Origin: Nonomuraea turcica
Lineage (GTDB): Bacteria; Actinomycetota; Actinomycetes; Streptosporangiales; Streptosporangiaceae
DNA: 64,000 bases
Direction: 5' to 3'
Assembly: GCF_030718205.1 (NCBI RefSeq)
Contig: NZ_JAUZQF010000020.1
Location: 62,001-126,000 of the forward strand
Shown: piece by piece, positions 7,926 through 16,526 of the stretch
Numbering within the stretch: the first letter of the stretch is position 1
Layout: every line of letters starts with the position of its first letter
Position numbers and translations under genes: made by a program
Notes under the pieces: model-generated
Seen by the model: the letters and a program-made list of their open reading frames with translations, nothing else
The model's database searches: none
What the model was told of the DNA's origin: nothing

Positions 7926-10900
7926 TCAGAAGGGTGAGTCGAGCGCGACCTGCCGCACCGTCGTCAGGTAGGGGTCCAGCTCGCCCAGCTCGAACCGCGA
8001 CATCCCGATGACGTGCCAGAACTGCCCGGCCGGTGCCCCATGGATCTTGTAGCGGCCGTCGGGCGCCAGCGCCGCCCACCCCTCGGGCAGCCCGAGCAGC
8101 GTCGCCTGCCGCTCGCCCCCCGCCCAGAGGATCACCACGCCGTCGTCGCCCGCGCTGGCCAGCAGATCGGAGGCGGGGCTGAAGGCGACCGACCACACCC
8201 GCCGGGCGTGCCCGGCCAGCTCGTGCAGCCGCCGCCCGCTGGCGGTGTCCCACACCCGCACCATCAGATCGTCGCCGCCGGTGGCCAAGCGGTCGCCGGT
8301 GGCGTCGAACGCCACGCTCCACAGCCGCCCGTCGTGCCCGTCCAGCGTGTGCACCAGCCGCGGCTGCCACGGCTGGGCGGGCCGCAGCTCCCACACCATG
8401 GCCCGGCCGTCGTTGCCGGCGCTGGCCAGATGACGCCCGGTGGGGGAGAACGCCACCGCGTACACCCGGTCGGTGTGCCCCTCGAGGGTGGCCACCCGGC
8501 CGCCGGAGGCCACGTGCCAGATGCGGACGAGCTTGTCGTCGCAGCCGGTGGCCACGTACGCGCCGTCGGGGCTGAACGCGATCGAGCGCACTCGCCCGCG
8601 GTGGTCCATCAGGTTGACCGCCAGCCGCCCGGTCGGCCGGTTCCAGATCTTGACGCTGTCGTCGTCGTTGGCCGTGGCCAGCATGTCGCCGTCGGGGCTG
8701 AACGCCTCGGCCCAGACGTGATCGGTCTCGGCGTTGAGCTCGCGCGCGTAGTCGCCGGTGGTGGCGTTCCACAGGTGCACGCCGCCGTCGTTGCTGGAGG
8801 TGGCCAGCACCGGCTCGGAGGGGGAGAACACCGCGGAGATCAGCCGGTCGGAGGTGCCGGTGAACTCCCGCAGCCGCCGCCCCGTACGCGGCTCCCATAC
8901 CCGCACGACGCCGTCGTTGCCGCTGGTCGCCAGCATCGAGCCGTCAGCGCTGAAGCGCACCGACGAGATCCGCCGTCCGTGCCCGCGCAGCACCCGCTGG
9001 CACTTGCCCGTGTCGGGGTCCCACAGCCGCACCGTGCCGTCGTTGCTGCTCGTGACCAGCTGGCGCCCGTCGGGACGGTAGGCGAACGGCCAGACCGAAC
9101 TCCGGTGGCCGGACAACTCCACCCACTGCCCGCCGTCCACCGGCTGCAACCTGATGACGCCGCTGGAGTCGCCGCTCGCCACGGTGCGGCCGTCGGGACT
9201 GAACGCCACGTGGTAGACGAACGCCGGATGCGTGGTGAGCACCCCGCGCGCCACGCCGCCCACCGGGTCCCACAGGCGCACGCTGCAGGCCGTGTCGCCG
9301 GAGGCCAGCAGGGAACCGTCAGGCGAGAACGCCACGCTGTAGATGCTGCCCTGGTGACCGGTCAGCGTGTGCAGCAGCTCCCACGTGGCGGTGTCCCACA
9401 CCCTGAGCACGCCCGCCTCGTCGCCGGTGACCAGCAGCCGGCCGCCGGGTCCTGCCACCACGCGGTAGACCTTGCCACGGTGGCCGTCGAGCGTGCGCGT
9501 CATCCGCCCGGAGGCCAGGTCCCAGACCCGCACCACGGCCGCGGAATCGCCCGTCACCAGCGCCCCGTGGACGAAGGCCGCCGCGTAGATCGGCGCCTCG
9601 TGACCGGCCAGCTCGTGGACCAGCCGCCCGGTGGCGGTCTCCCACACCCGGACGACGCCGTCCCCGCCGCCGGCCGCCACCAGGTCGCCCGCCGGGCTCA
9701 GGCGCACCGGCCAGACGCCGTCGCCGTGGCCGGTCAGCGTGTGCCGCAGCTCGCCGGTGACGGCGTCACGCACCAGCACCATGCCGTCGCCGGCGCCCGT
9801 GGCCAGCAGCTCGCCCGCGAACGTGACCGCATACACGCGGCCACGATGCCCCTGCAGCGTGCGCACGGGTGCGCCGCCGGCGCACAGCAGCACGCTGCCG
9901 TCCTCGTTGCCGATCGCGATCAAGTCGCCGTCGGGACTGTAGGCGATCGGCTCGGGCAGGCGGGTGGTCTGGAAGTGATAGCCGTACGGGACGCCGATCG
10001 CGGCCGGCGCGAACTCCACCTCCACCGGCTGCCCCGGCACCACCGCCGCGCCGGGCAGGTGCGGCAGCGTCCCGGTCACGTTGATCAGCGAGGCGCGGTG
10101 CCAGCGGGCGCCCTCGACGGCCGCGTCGCTCAGGTCCACCTGCGCCAGCCGCGCCCCCGTCAGATCGGCGCCGGTCAGGTCGGCCCCGGTCAGCACGGCG
10201 CCGTCCAGCCGGGCCCCCACCAGCTTGGCGTCACGCAGGACGGCCCTGGACAGGTTCGTGCCCGCCAGCGTCGCCTCCGACAGGTCCGCACCGGTCAGGT
10301 CGACCTCCCGCAGGTCCCTGGCCGACAGGTCCTCGCCTTTGAGGCTCGCGCCGCGCAGATCGGCGCGGGCGGGCGTGCGCAACCTGGCCGCGATCTTGAC
10401 GGCGTTCGCCCGGGACACGTCGTCGCCTGGCGGATCCGCCACCCACGCGCGCAGCACCCGCACGTCGGCCAGGTCGCACAGGAACTCCACCGTGAGCGCC
10501 GACAGCGGCCTTCGCGACAGCAGCGTGACGTCGTCTACGGCGATGTGCCGGGCGATCAGCCACTCCATGACCGAGGCGTGGATGAACCCGAACATGCCCT
10601 CCTCGGTCCGCACCAGCAGGCTGCCCGAGCCCATCGCGTGCGCGGCGTGCGCGGCCGACAGCTGCCCGCCCGCCAGATCGGCCAGCGTCTCGCCGATCTC
10701 GGTCAGCTCGTCCACGCCCAGCAGCGACTCTCCGGTCTCCCACAGCCGCAGCGCCAGCGCCGTCACCGCCCGCCGCAGCTCCTCGACGCTCAGCGCCGTG
10801 GCCGAGCCGGGCAGCCTGGCCCGCCGTTCCTCGAACGCCAGCCACGAGCCGAGGATCTCCTCATACAGCAGCGCGGGGCTGAGCGTGTGGCGGGCGCCGG

Positions 10901-13496
10901 CCACCGTACGCAGCCGGTCGGCGTCGAGGTCGGCGATGAAACTCAGCATGCGCGGGTTCTGCGCGAGCGCCAGCAGGTCCTTGATCTCGCCCATCAGCGA
11001 CATGCGGGCCCTGGCCTCGGCGCCGTCCTCGAACCTGTTGTCCAGGTAGGAGCGGATCTGGTCGGGCGTGAAGTCCTCGACGCTGAGCACCCGCCGCTGC
11101 GGCAGCACCCCGACCATCTCGCCGAGCGAGGTCAGCACCTGGCTGTTCGACTTGAAGTGCTGGGTACGGCTGGCCACCACGATCTTCGCCTTGTCCTCGG
11201 CCGCCGACAGCAGCGTGGCCAGGTGGTCGGCCGCCCGGTCGTAGGTCAGCCGGGTCACCAGCTCGTCGAACCCGTCGAACAGCAGCACGATCCGTCCCTG
11301 CCGCAGCAGATAACGGAACGCCTTGAGATCGATGAACTCCTCGCCGTGGCCGGCCAGGTGCGCCGCCACCAGGGCGTCCACCGAATGCGCCTTGTCCAGG
11401 GCGCGCAGCTCGATGAGGATCGGCGTCAGGTGCGGCAGTTCGGCCGGGATGCGGCGGGCCAGCTCGCGCAGCGCGAACGTCTTGCCGTGCCCGAAGTCGC
11501 CGAGCAGCAGCAGGAACCGGCCGTGGTCGGTGGCCAGCAGGCGCATCAGCTCGTCGGTCAGCCCGTGCCGGACCTGGCTGCCCGGCCGGTCCAGCTCGCG
11601 GTAGCGCTGCGGCACGTACAGGTCCGGCGGGTAGCGGCGGTCGGTGGTCAGCCTGGCCGTCTGCTCGGTGACGTAGCCGGTCAGGTCGAGCAGGCCCTGG
11701 AACTCGGTGAAGCTGCGCAGCCGCACCCCCTTGCGCATGAGGTCGTCGCGGACCGCGCGCGGGGCCGGCGGACCCTGGTAGACCAGCTCGGCGGCCAGAC
11801 CGGTGGCGTGCGCCTGCCGGGCGAAGGCGTCGGCCGCCTCCGCGGTCACCTCGCCGGCCTGCGCGCCGATCATCGTCTGGCGGACGAACCCGTCCTCCGG
11901 GTGGGTGACCACGAGATGAGCGGCGAACCTGCGGATCTTGGCCCGCTCGTGCCTGGCCTCGCAGACCTCGGTGATCCGGTCCAGCAGCAGCTCGACCGGG
12001 CTGGGCTCGCGCTCGTCGGGCTTGGGCCCGGGCGACGGGGCGGGCGGGGCCTCGCCGGTGAACGTCGCCCGCGCGGCCCGCCACTTGTACGGCACGAGCT
12101 CAGGCTCGCGCTCGTCGGGCCGCCACGTGCGCAGCCCGTCCGGGGTGATCTCCACGACCTGGTGCCGTCCGGCCCGCGGCGCGGCGATCCGCCCGTCGGC
12201 GGCCTCCCGGGATCCGCCGTGCAAGAGCAGGTTGAGCCGGTGCGCGAGCAGCCGCTCGAACGTGGGCGCGTCCCGCAGCGCGCCCGGCGGGTGCCCGAGC
12301 CCGCCGAGCCGCAGCCAGGAGCTCTCCTCATACGGCCGCAGCCGCTCGGCGAACCAGGCCGCCTGCGCCTCGCCCAGCAGCGCGTACGCGTCCCGCTCCA
12401 GATGGCTCATTGCCATCGTCGAGTTGAGACCCGCCACGACCACCTTCAGGTCGGGCACCTCGAACAACGTCCACGGCTGCCCGCCGTCGAACACCCGGTC
12501 GTCCAGCCCTTGGTACACCTCGCCGAACAACCCGGCGAAATGCCGCCATTTGGGCCAGTAGGGAGGCTGCGGGCTCACGTCGTCGGCCTCGCACGTCATG
12601 AAGTAGGCGCTGGCCGCCGCCTTGGTAACGTCGCGCGGCCCCGGAAGCAGCACCAGCCGGTGCGGCTCCAGCCCGATCAGCAGCCGCAGGTCGGTCACGA
12701 ACCGCGTCGCCTGCCCGAACTGCCCCAGGCTGCCGGACTCGGTCAGGTCGCCGCTGACGATCATCAGGTCGGGGCGGGGCATGCCCCGGTCGTACATGCC
12801 GGTCAGGTCCGCCCAGATCCGCGCCTGCATGTCCTCCGGCGTGAACGGGTCGCCCGGGTCGGGCAGCGCCCTGCCGAACCGCGGGCCGCCGATGTGCAGC
12901 ACGCTGATCGACTCCCTCCCGCTGTCGGAGCTCGCCGCGGGCGGGAACTTGGGCGCGGTGACCGGCGCGCGGCGCGCCCTGGCCCGCTCATTGCCGGGCG
13001 GCGGCAGCGTTGGCGCGGCCGCCGGCACGCCGGAGCCGTCGGGGAACGCCGGCGCCGCCTCGGGCTTGGCCCGGCCCGCCAGCGCCTCCCTGACCCGGCC
13101 GAGCAGCAGTGCCCTGGCCTGGCCTGGGTCGGTGACGCCGAGCAGATCGACCCAGGTGATCGTGGACAGCAGGCCCTCCAGCTGGACGTCCTCCAGCCGG
13201 ATCGTGACGAGCTTGTTGGAGGGGTTGTCCGGGTCGGCCCGCAGCGCCGCCTGCCACTCCATCCGGCCGTACCGGGAGGTCAGGTAGTTACGCGAGAGCA
13301 CCGCCACGACCAGCTGCGCCTCGGTGACCCCGCGGTCCATGAAGTCGATGAAGTTGGTGCCCGGCACGAAGTCCCAGGCCTGGATCATGGTCTTGTAGCC
13401 CGCCGCCTCGAGCTCCCACGCGATCCACGTCGCCCACGCCGTGTCGGCCGGGGAGTAGCTGACGAAGATCTCGGTCGGCCTGCCGTCACGTGCCAT
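7926..13496 (-). CDS. NLR-like protein: TIR - phosphoesterase-like - NACHT - pentapeptide repeats - WD40
   Basis: 1,856 residues. (1) TIR domain, 8-~140, opening EIFVSYSPAD, with WDFVPGTNF and candidate catalytic Glu80 in RMEWQAAL. (2) Calcineurin-type phosphoesterase fold, ~196-445, with most metal ligands substituted. (3) Uncharacterised region, ~500-615. (4) NACHT-type STAND NTPase with Walker A GDFGHGKT (666-673) and Walker B LLFDGFDEL (738-746). (5) Pentapeptide (A(D/N)LxX) repeats, ~1045-1130. (6) About 14-15 WD40 repeats, ~1175-1800, enough for two seven-bladed propellers. In known STAND proteins the repeats sense a ligand, NACHT oligomerises and the TIR cleaves NAD+ or makes a signal. 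An immune or self-recognition role is inferred. GATACT on the minus strand (13504-13509) lies seven bases before the ATG. Confidence 0.9.
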   Translation of the reverse strand: MARDGRPTEIFVSYSPADTAWATWIAWELEAAGYKTMIQAWDFVPGTNFIDFMDRGVTEAQLVVAVLSRNYLTSRYGRMEWQAALRADPDNPSNKLVTIRLEDVQLEGLLSTITWVDLLGVTDPGQARALLLGRVREALAGRAKPEAAPAFPDGSGVPAAAPTLPPPGNERARARRAPVTAPKFPPAASSDSGRESISVLHIGGPRFGRALPDPGDPFTPEDMQARIWADLTGMYDRGMPRPDLMIVSGDLTESGSLGQFGQATRFVTDLRLLIGLEPHRLVLLPGPRDVTKAAASAYFMTCEADDVSPQPPYWPKWRHFAGLFGEVYQGLDDRVFDGGQPWTLFEVPDLKVVVAGLNSTMAMSHLERDAYALLGEAQAAWFAERLRPYEESSWLRLGGLGHPPGALRDAPTFERLLAHRLNLLLHGGSREAADGRIAAPRAGRHQVVEITPDGLRTWRPDEREPELVPYKWRAARATFTGEAPPAPSPGPKPDEREPSPVELLLDRITEVCEARHERAKIRRFAAHLVVTHPEDGFVRQTMIGAQAGEVTAEAADAFARQAHATGLAAELVYQGPPAPRAVRDDLMRKGVRLRSFTEFQGLLDLTGYVTEQTARLTTDRRYPPDLYVPQRYRELDRPGSQVRHGLTDELMRLLATDHGRFLLLLGDFGHGKTFALRELARRIPAELPHLTPILIELRALDKAHSVDALVAAHLAGHGEEFIDLKAFRYLLRQGRIVLLFDGFDELVTRLTYDRAADHLATLLSAAEDKAKIVVASRTQHFKSNSQVLTSLGEMVGVLPQRRVLSVEDFTPDQIRSYLDNRFEDGAEARARMSLMGEIKDLLALAQNPRMLSFIADLDADRLRTVAGARHTLSPALLYEEILGSWLAFEERRARLPGSATALSVEELRRAVTALALRLWETGESLLGVDELTEIGETLADLAGGQLSAAHAAHAMGSGSLLVRTEEGMFGFIHASVMEWLIARHIAVDDVTLLSRRPLSALTVEFLCDLADVRVLRAWVADPPGDDVSRANAVKIAARLRTPARADLRGASLKGEDLSARDLREVDLTGADLSEATLAGTNLSRAVLRDAKLVGARLDGAVLTGADLTGADLTGARLAQVDLSDAAVEGARWHRASLINVTGTLPHLPGAAVVPGQPVEVEFAPAAIGVPYGYHFQTTRLPEPIAYSPDGDLIAIGNEDGSVLLCAGGAPVRTLQGHRGRVYAVTFAGELLATGAGDGMVLVRDAVTGELRHTLTGHGDGVWPVRLSPAGDLVAAGGGDGVVRVWETATGRLVHELAGHEAPIYAAAFVHGALVTGDSAAVVRVWDLASGRMTRTLDGHRGKVYRVVAGPGGRLLVTGDEAGVLRVWDTATWELLHTLTGHQGSIYSVAFSPDGSLLASGDTACSVRLWDPVGGVARGVLTTHPAFVYHVAFSPDGRTVASGDSSGVIRLQPVDGGQWVELSGHRSSVWPFAYRPDGRQLVTSSNDGTVRLWDPDTGKCQRVLRGHGRRISSVRFSADGSMLATSGNDGVVRVWEPRTGRRLREFTGTSDRLISAVFSPSEPVLATSSNDGGVHLWNATTGDYARELNAETDHVWAEAFSPDGDMLATANDDDSVKIWNRPTGRLAVNLMDHRGRVRSIAFSPDGAYVATGCDDKLVRIWHVASGGRVATLEGHTDRVYAVAFSPTGRHLASAGNDGRAMVWELRPAQPWQPRLVHTLDGHDGRLWSVAFDATGDRLATGGDDLMVRVWDTASGRRLHELAGHARRVWSVAFSPASDLLASAGDDGVVILWAGGERQATLLGLPEGWAALAPDGRYKIHGAPAGQFWHVIGMSRFELGELDPYLTTVRQVALDSPF

Positions 13497-13554
13497 GCCG
13501 CCCAGTATCCCTTGCGCCGTCGGGGTTTTGGAGACTGTGTGCGATCATCGACGG

Positions 13555-14727
13555 GTGTGGCGGCGTTTTGGGGTGCTCGACTGGATCAGGATCGGGCTGC
13601 TCGTTCTGGGTGTGGTCTCGGTGCCGGTCGGGCTGCTGCCCTGGGAGGCCGCGGCTGAGAGCCTGGACGACATCGGCCCGCTGCTGATCTTCCTGGTCGC
13701 CATCATCGTGCTGGCCGAGCTCACCAAGGAGGCCCAGGTCTTCGACGCCATCGCGGCCAGGATGGCGGTGCTGGGCCGTGGCAACTACGCCGCGCTCTTC
13801 TTTCTTTGTGTCGCTTTCGCGTCTTTTGTCACGATATTTCTGAACTTGGACACCACGGCGGTGCTCCTCACCCCCGTCATGCTCGCCCTGGCGCCCAAGG
13901 CCCGCATCGCCGCCCTGCCCCTGGCCATGACCACGATCTGGCTGGCCAACACGGCGAGCCTGCTGCTGCCCGTCTCCAACCTGACGAACCTCCTCGGCAT
14001 GGAGAAGATCGGCCTCGATGCCCAGGAGTTCGCCGCCCGCATGTGGGCGCCGCAGATCGCCTCCATCGCGGTGACGATGGTGTTCCTGTGGGTGTTCTTC
14101 TGGCGCCGGGGCGAGCGGCGCGACCTGCGATACACGCCGCCGGTGGTGGAGCCGGTCGCTGACCGGGTGCTGTTCGCGGCCGCCTCGGCCGGATGCCTGC
14201 TGTTCATCGTGATGCTGCTGCTCAAGGCGCATGTCGCGGTCGCCGCCACCACGGCCGCCGCGATCGTGGTGGGAGCCTTCCTGCTGCGCGCCCGCGAGCG
14301 TCTGACCTGGAGCCTTTTCCCGTGGCAGCTGGTGATCCTCGTGACCGGGCTGTTCCTGGTCGTGCCGATGCTGAGCAGGAACGGTCTGTCGGACCTGATG
14401 ACGTGGATGGTCGGCGCCGACGGTGATCCCTACCGCACGGCCGCCGTGGGCGCCGGGCTGTCCAACGTGATCAATAATCTGCCCGCCTACCAGGCGGTCG
14501 AGACCGTCATCCCGGCCGCCGAGCGGGACCGTCTGTTGTCCCTGCTGGTCGGCACCAACGTGGGACCGGTCGTGACGCCGTGGGCGTCGCTGGCCACGCT
14601 GCTGTGGTTCGAGTCGTGCCGCCGCCACGGGGTCAAGGTGCCGATGCGCCGCTTCCTGCTCACCGGCGCCGGGCTGGCCGTCGTGGGGCTGCTCGCCACG
14701 GTGTGGGCGCTGGTCGCGTTCGGCTGA
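13555..14727 (+). CDS. SLC13/ArsB-type permease
   Basis: 390 residues and about ten to eleven hydrophobic segments. Family signatures include IGPLLIFLVAIIVLAEL, NLDTTAVLLTPVMLALA and TASLLLPVSNLTNLL, typical of the ion-transporter superfamily that includes ArsB, NhaD and citrate/dicarboxylate carriers. The second half repeats the pattern (GLSNVINNLPAYQAVE, LVGTNVGPVVTPWASL). The substrate is unknown; no arsenic genes lie nearby. GTG 13555 is chosen because upstream in-frame sequence is not protein-like and overlaps the divergent NLR-like gene. GTG 13573 is an alternative. Confidence 0.8.
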   Translation: MWRRFGVLDWIRIGLLVLGVVSVPVGLLPWEAAAESLDDIGPLLIFLVAIIVLAELTKEAQVFDAIAARMAVLGRGNYAALFFLCVAFASFVTIFLNLDTTAVLLTPVMLALAPKARIAALPLAMTTIWLANTASLLLPVSNLTNLLGMEKIGLDAQEFAARMWAPQIASIAVTMVFLWVFFWRRGERRDLRYTPPVVEPVADRVLFAAASAGCLLFIVMLLLKAHVAVAATTAAAIVVGAFLLRARERLTWSLFPWQLVILVTGLFLVVPMLSRNGLSDLMTWMVGADGDPYRTAAVGAGLSNVINNLPAYQAVETVIPAAERDRLLSLLVGTNVGPVVTPWASLATLLWFESCRRHGVKVPMRRFLLTGAGLAVVGLLATVWALVAFG

Positions 14728-14731
14728 GCCG

Positions 14732-14974
14732 TCAGGCGGCGGCCAGGGCGTAGGCGCCGGCGACGGCGGTCAGCGCCCAGCGCATCCGCAGCACGTACGT
14801 CTCGGGGTGGTCGCCGGCCTCCTGGGCCACGTACGCGGTGCACCACGCGGGGTCGCCGCCGCACGCGCACAGCCGCTCGTCCACGGCCTCGCGGATCTGG
14901 CAGGGGGACAGCTCGTCGGACGGCTGCAGGGTGGTCGTGAAGAGCACCTGCGCCAGCTCGGTCGTGGTCATCAT
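14732..14974 (-). CDS. small conserved-type hypothetical protein with Cys pairs
   Basis: 80 residues. Three cysteines (CACGGDPAWC, with CQIRE before it) may bind metal or form a disulphide. No named family is recognised; the composition resembles short actinobacterial proteins of unknown function. Two adjacent Met codons make the start ambiguous by one residue. It ends four bases after the stop of the convergent permease gene. Confidence 0.6.
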   Translation of the reverse strand: MMTTTELAQVLFTTTLQPSDELSPCQIREAVDERLCACGGDPAWCTAYVAQEAGDHPETYVLRMRWALTAVAGAYALAAA

Positions 14975-15079
14975 GTCGGGCTCCTCTAGCGAAGTGCCGT
15001 TGTCCGGCTTCCTCTAAATAGACGTCGAACGGCGGAGGAACTCATCGACATTCGACACACATTATTCGCGTACTTTTCC

Positions 15080-15880
15080 TCACTGGACGAGTGCGAGGAG
15101 CCCGGGGATGGCACGCGGGTGTGCGGCGACGAAACTGCGCTGCTCGGCCGTGGTGTCGATGCACGCCTCGAACGGGCCGCCGTCCAGCGTCCTGATCTCG
15201 ATGCCGGCCTCCTGGGCGAGCAGCGCGCCCGCCGGCAGGTCCACCAGCTCGGCCTGGTAGCCGACGATGCCGTCGATGTCGCCGCGTGCCAGCATCGCCC
15301 ACGACAGCAGCGGCGCCCACAGCTGCAGCACCCTGCGCGCGTGGAGCTCCAGAGCCTGCTTCAGGGCGCGCACGGTCGCGTCGCCTCTGCTCACTCCGTG
15401 CCCCTGGGTCCAGGCCAGCAGCGGCCCGTGCGGGCGCGGCGCGTACGGCGGCGCCAGGCGCACCCCTTCCGAAGAGAGCGCGCCACGCCCCCTGACGGCC
15501 GACCACGTCTGGGCGGAGACCGGATCGTGCACCACGCCCAGCACCGGCAGCCCGTCCCGGCACAGCCCCACCCCCACCACGAACGCCGACAGCCCGATCG
15601 CCACGTTGTTGGTGCCGTCCAGCGGATCGACCAGCCACGTCCACTCGCCGCCCGCCGCGCCGACCAGACCCGACTCCTCGGCGATCACCGCGTGCGAGGG
15701 ATAGACGGTCAGGATGCGCTCCAGCAGCAGCTTCTCCGAGGCCAGGTCGAGATCGGTGACCACGTCGCCCGCCTCGCCCTTGGCGCGCACCCCGACCGCG
15801 CCGCGGGTGCCAGCAAGGAGCAGGGCCCCGGCGGCCTCGGCGGCTTCGACGGCGACCGTGCGAGCGTGGTCCAGGTCCAT
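15080..15880 (-). CDS. inositol monophosphatase-family phosphatase
   Basis: 266 residues. The lithium-sensitive phosphatase signature is clear: AEESG for the first metal ligand and WLVDPLDGTNN for the second, with a final metal site in AELVDLPAG. Members dephosphorylate inositol phosphate, histidinol phosphate, fructose bisphosphate or 3'-phosphoadenosine nucleotides, and the sequence does not decide among them. It is the last gene of a three-gene operon (gap 10 bases from the cupin gene), which suggests a dedicated small-molecule substrate rather than housekeeping. Confidence 0.85.
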   Translation of the reverse strand: MDLDHARTVAVEAAEAAGALLLAGTRGAVGVRAKGEAGDVVTDLDLASEKLLLERILTVYPSHAVIAEESGLVGAAGGEWTWLVDPLDGTNNVAIGLSAFVVGVGLCRDGLPVLGVVHDPVSAQTWSAVRGRGALSSEGVRLAPPYAPRPHGPLLAWTQGHGVSRGDATVRALKQALELHARRVLQLWAPLLSWAMLARGDIDGIVGYQAELVDLPAGALLAQEAGIEIRTLDGGPFEACIDTTAEQRSFVAAHPRAIPGLLALVQ

Positions 15881-15890
15881 CAGGTGCCTC

Positions 15891-16514
15891 TCAGGTCAGG
15901 TGCGCGGTGATCAGTCGTACGGCCAGGGCCGTCTCGTCGCGGTCCAGCGGCTGCCTGGACACGTGGTGCGGCCCGGCGCCCAGCGGGCCGAGCGACAGGT
16001 CGCGGCTGCCGGGCCGGCCGCGGCCCAGCGCGATCGTGGCCGCCTCGCCGCCCTCGGGGACGACGCTGCTGTGGAAGCGGCCGGACGGCAGCGTGTAGGT
16101 GTCGCCGGGGCCGAACACCTCCACCAGGCCGGTCGCGTGCCGCACGGTGCGGCCGGTCGGCGAGATGCGGTCGCCGTCGGCCCCGCTGACGACCTCGAAG
16201 ACCCGATGGGTGGCGTCCGCGCCGGCGTCGCTGACCACCGCGTGCACGTTGCGCATCTGCCCGTAGAGCACGTGACTCACCAGGTCCCAGCTGTGGCAGT
16301 GGATCTGTGAGGTGGTGCTCTCGGCGTGCGCGAGCGAGTCGGACCACAGGTGCAGGCATACCCCTTCGCCGCCGCGAGCTCCGTCCCGCTCCAGCGGCAG
16401 GCAGACGAACCCGAGCGGGTGGCGCACCGCGGTCACCGGACCCGCCAGCACCTCAAGGGCCCACGACCGGGCGCGGCCCTCGCGTAACAGCCGGTGCACT
16501 CCGTGGTAGCTCAT
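15891..16514 (-). CDS. cupin-like protein
   Basis: 207 residues. Cupin motif 1 is suggested by HCHSWDLVSHVLYGQM and motif 2 by TLPSGRFHSSV (P-x-G-x2-H). Together these would form a metal site of the cysteine-dioxygenase-like kind, although the usual Glu of motif 1 is not evident. The reaction is unknown. Flanked in the same operon by a two-helix membrane protein (12-base gap) and an IMPase-like phosphatase (10-base gap). Confidence 0.65.
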   Translation of the reverse strand: MSYHGVHRLLREGRARSWALEVLAGPVTAVRHPLGFVCLPLERDGARGGEGVCLHLWSDSLAHAESTTSQIHCHSWDLVSHVLYGQMRNVHAVVSDAGADATHRVFEVVSGADGDRISPTGRTVRHATGLVEVFGPGDTYTLPSGRFHSSVVPEGGEAATIALGRGRPGSRDLSLGPLGAGPHHVSRQPLDRDETALAVRLITAHLT

Positions 16515-16526
16515 GGCCCCCCGTAC

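Noticed and set aside
8013..13658. An 1,881-codon open frame antisense to the NLR-like gene
   Set aside because: GC-rich codon bias keeps the opposite strand open; the translation is low-complexity (His, Gly, Pro, Gln-rich) with no domain, while the minus frame has clear TIR, NACHT and WD40 motifs.
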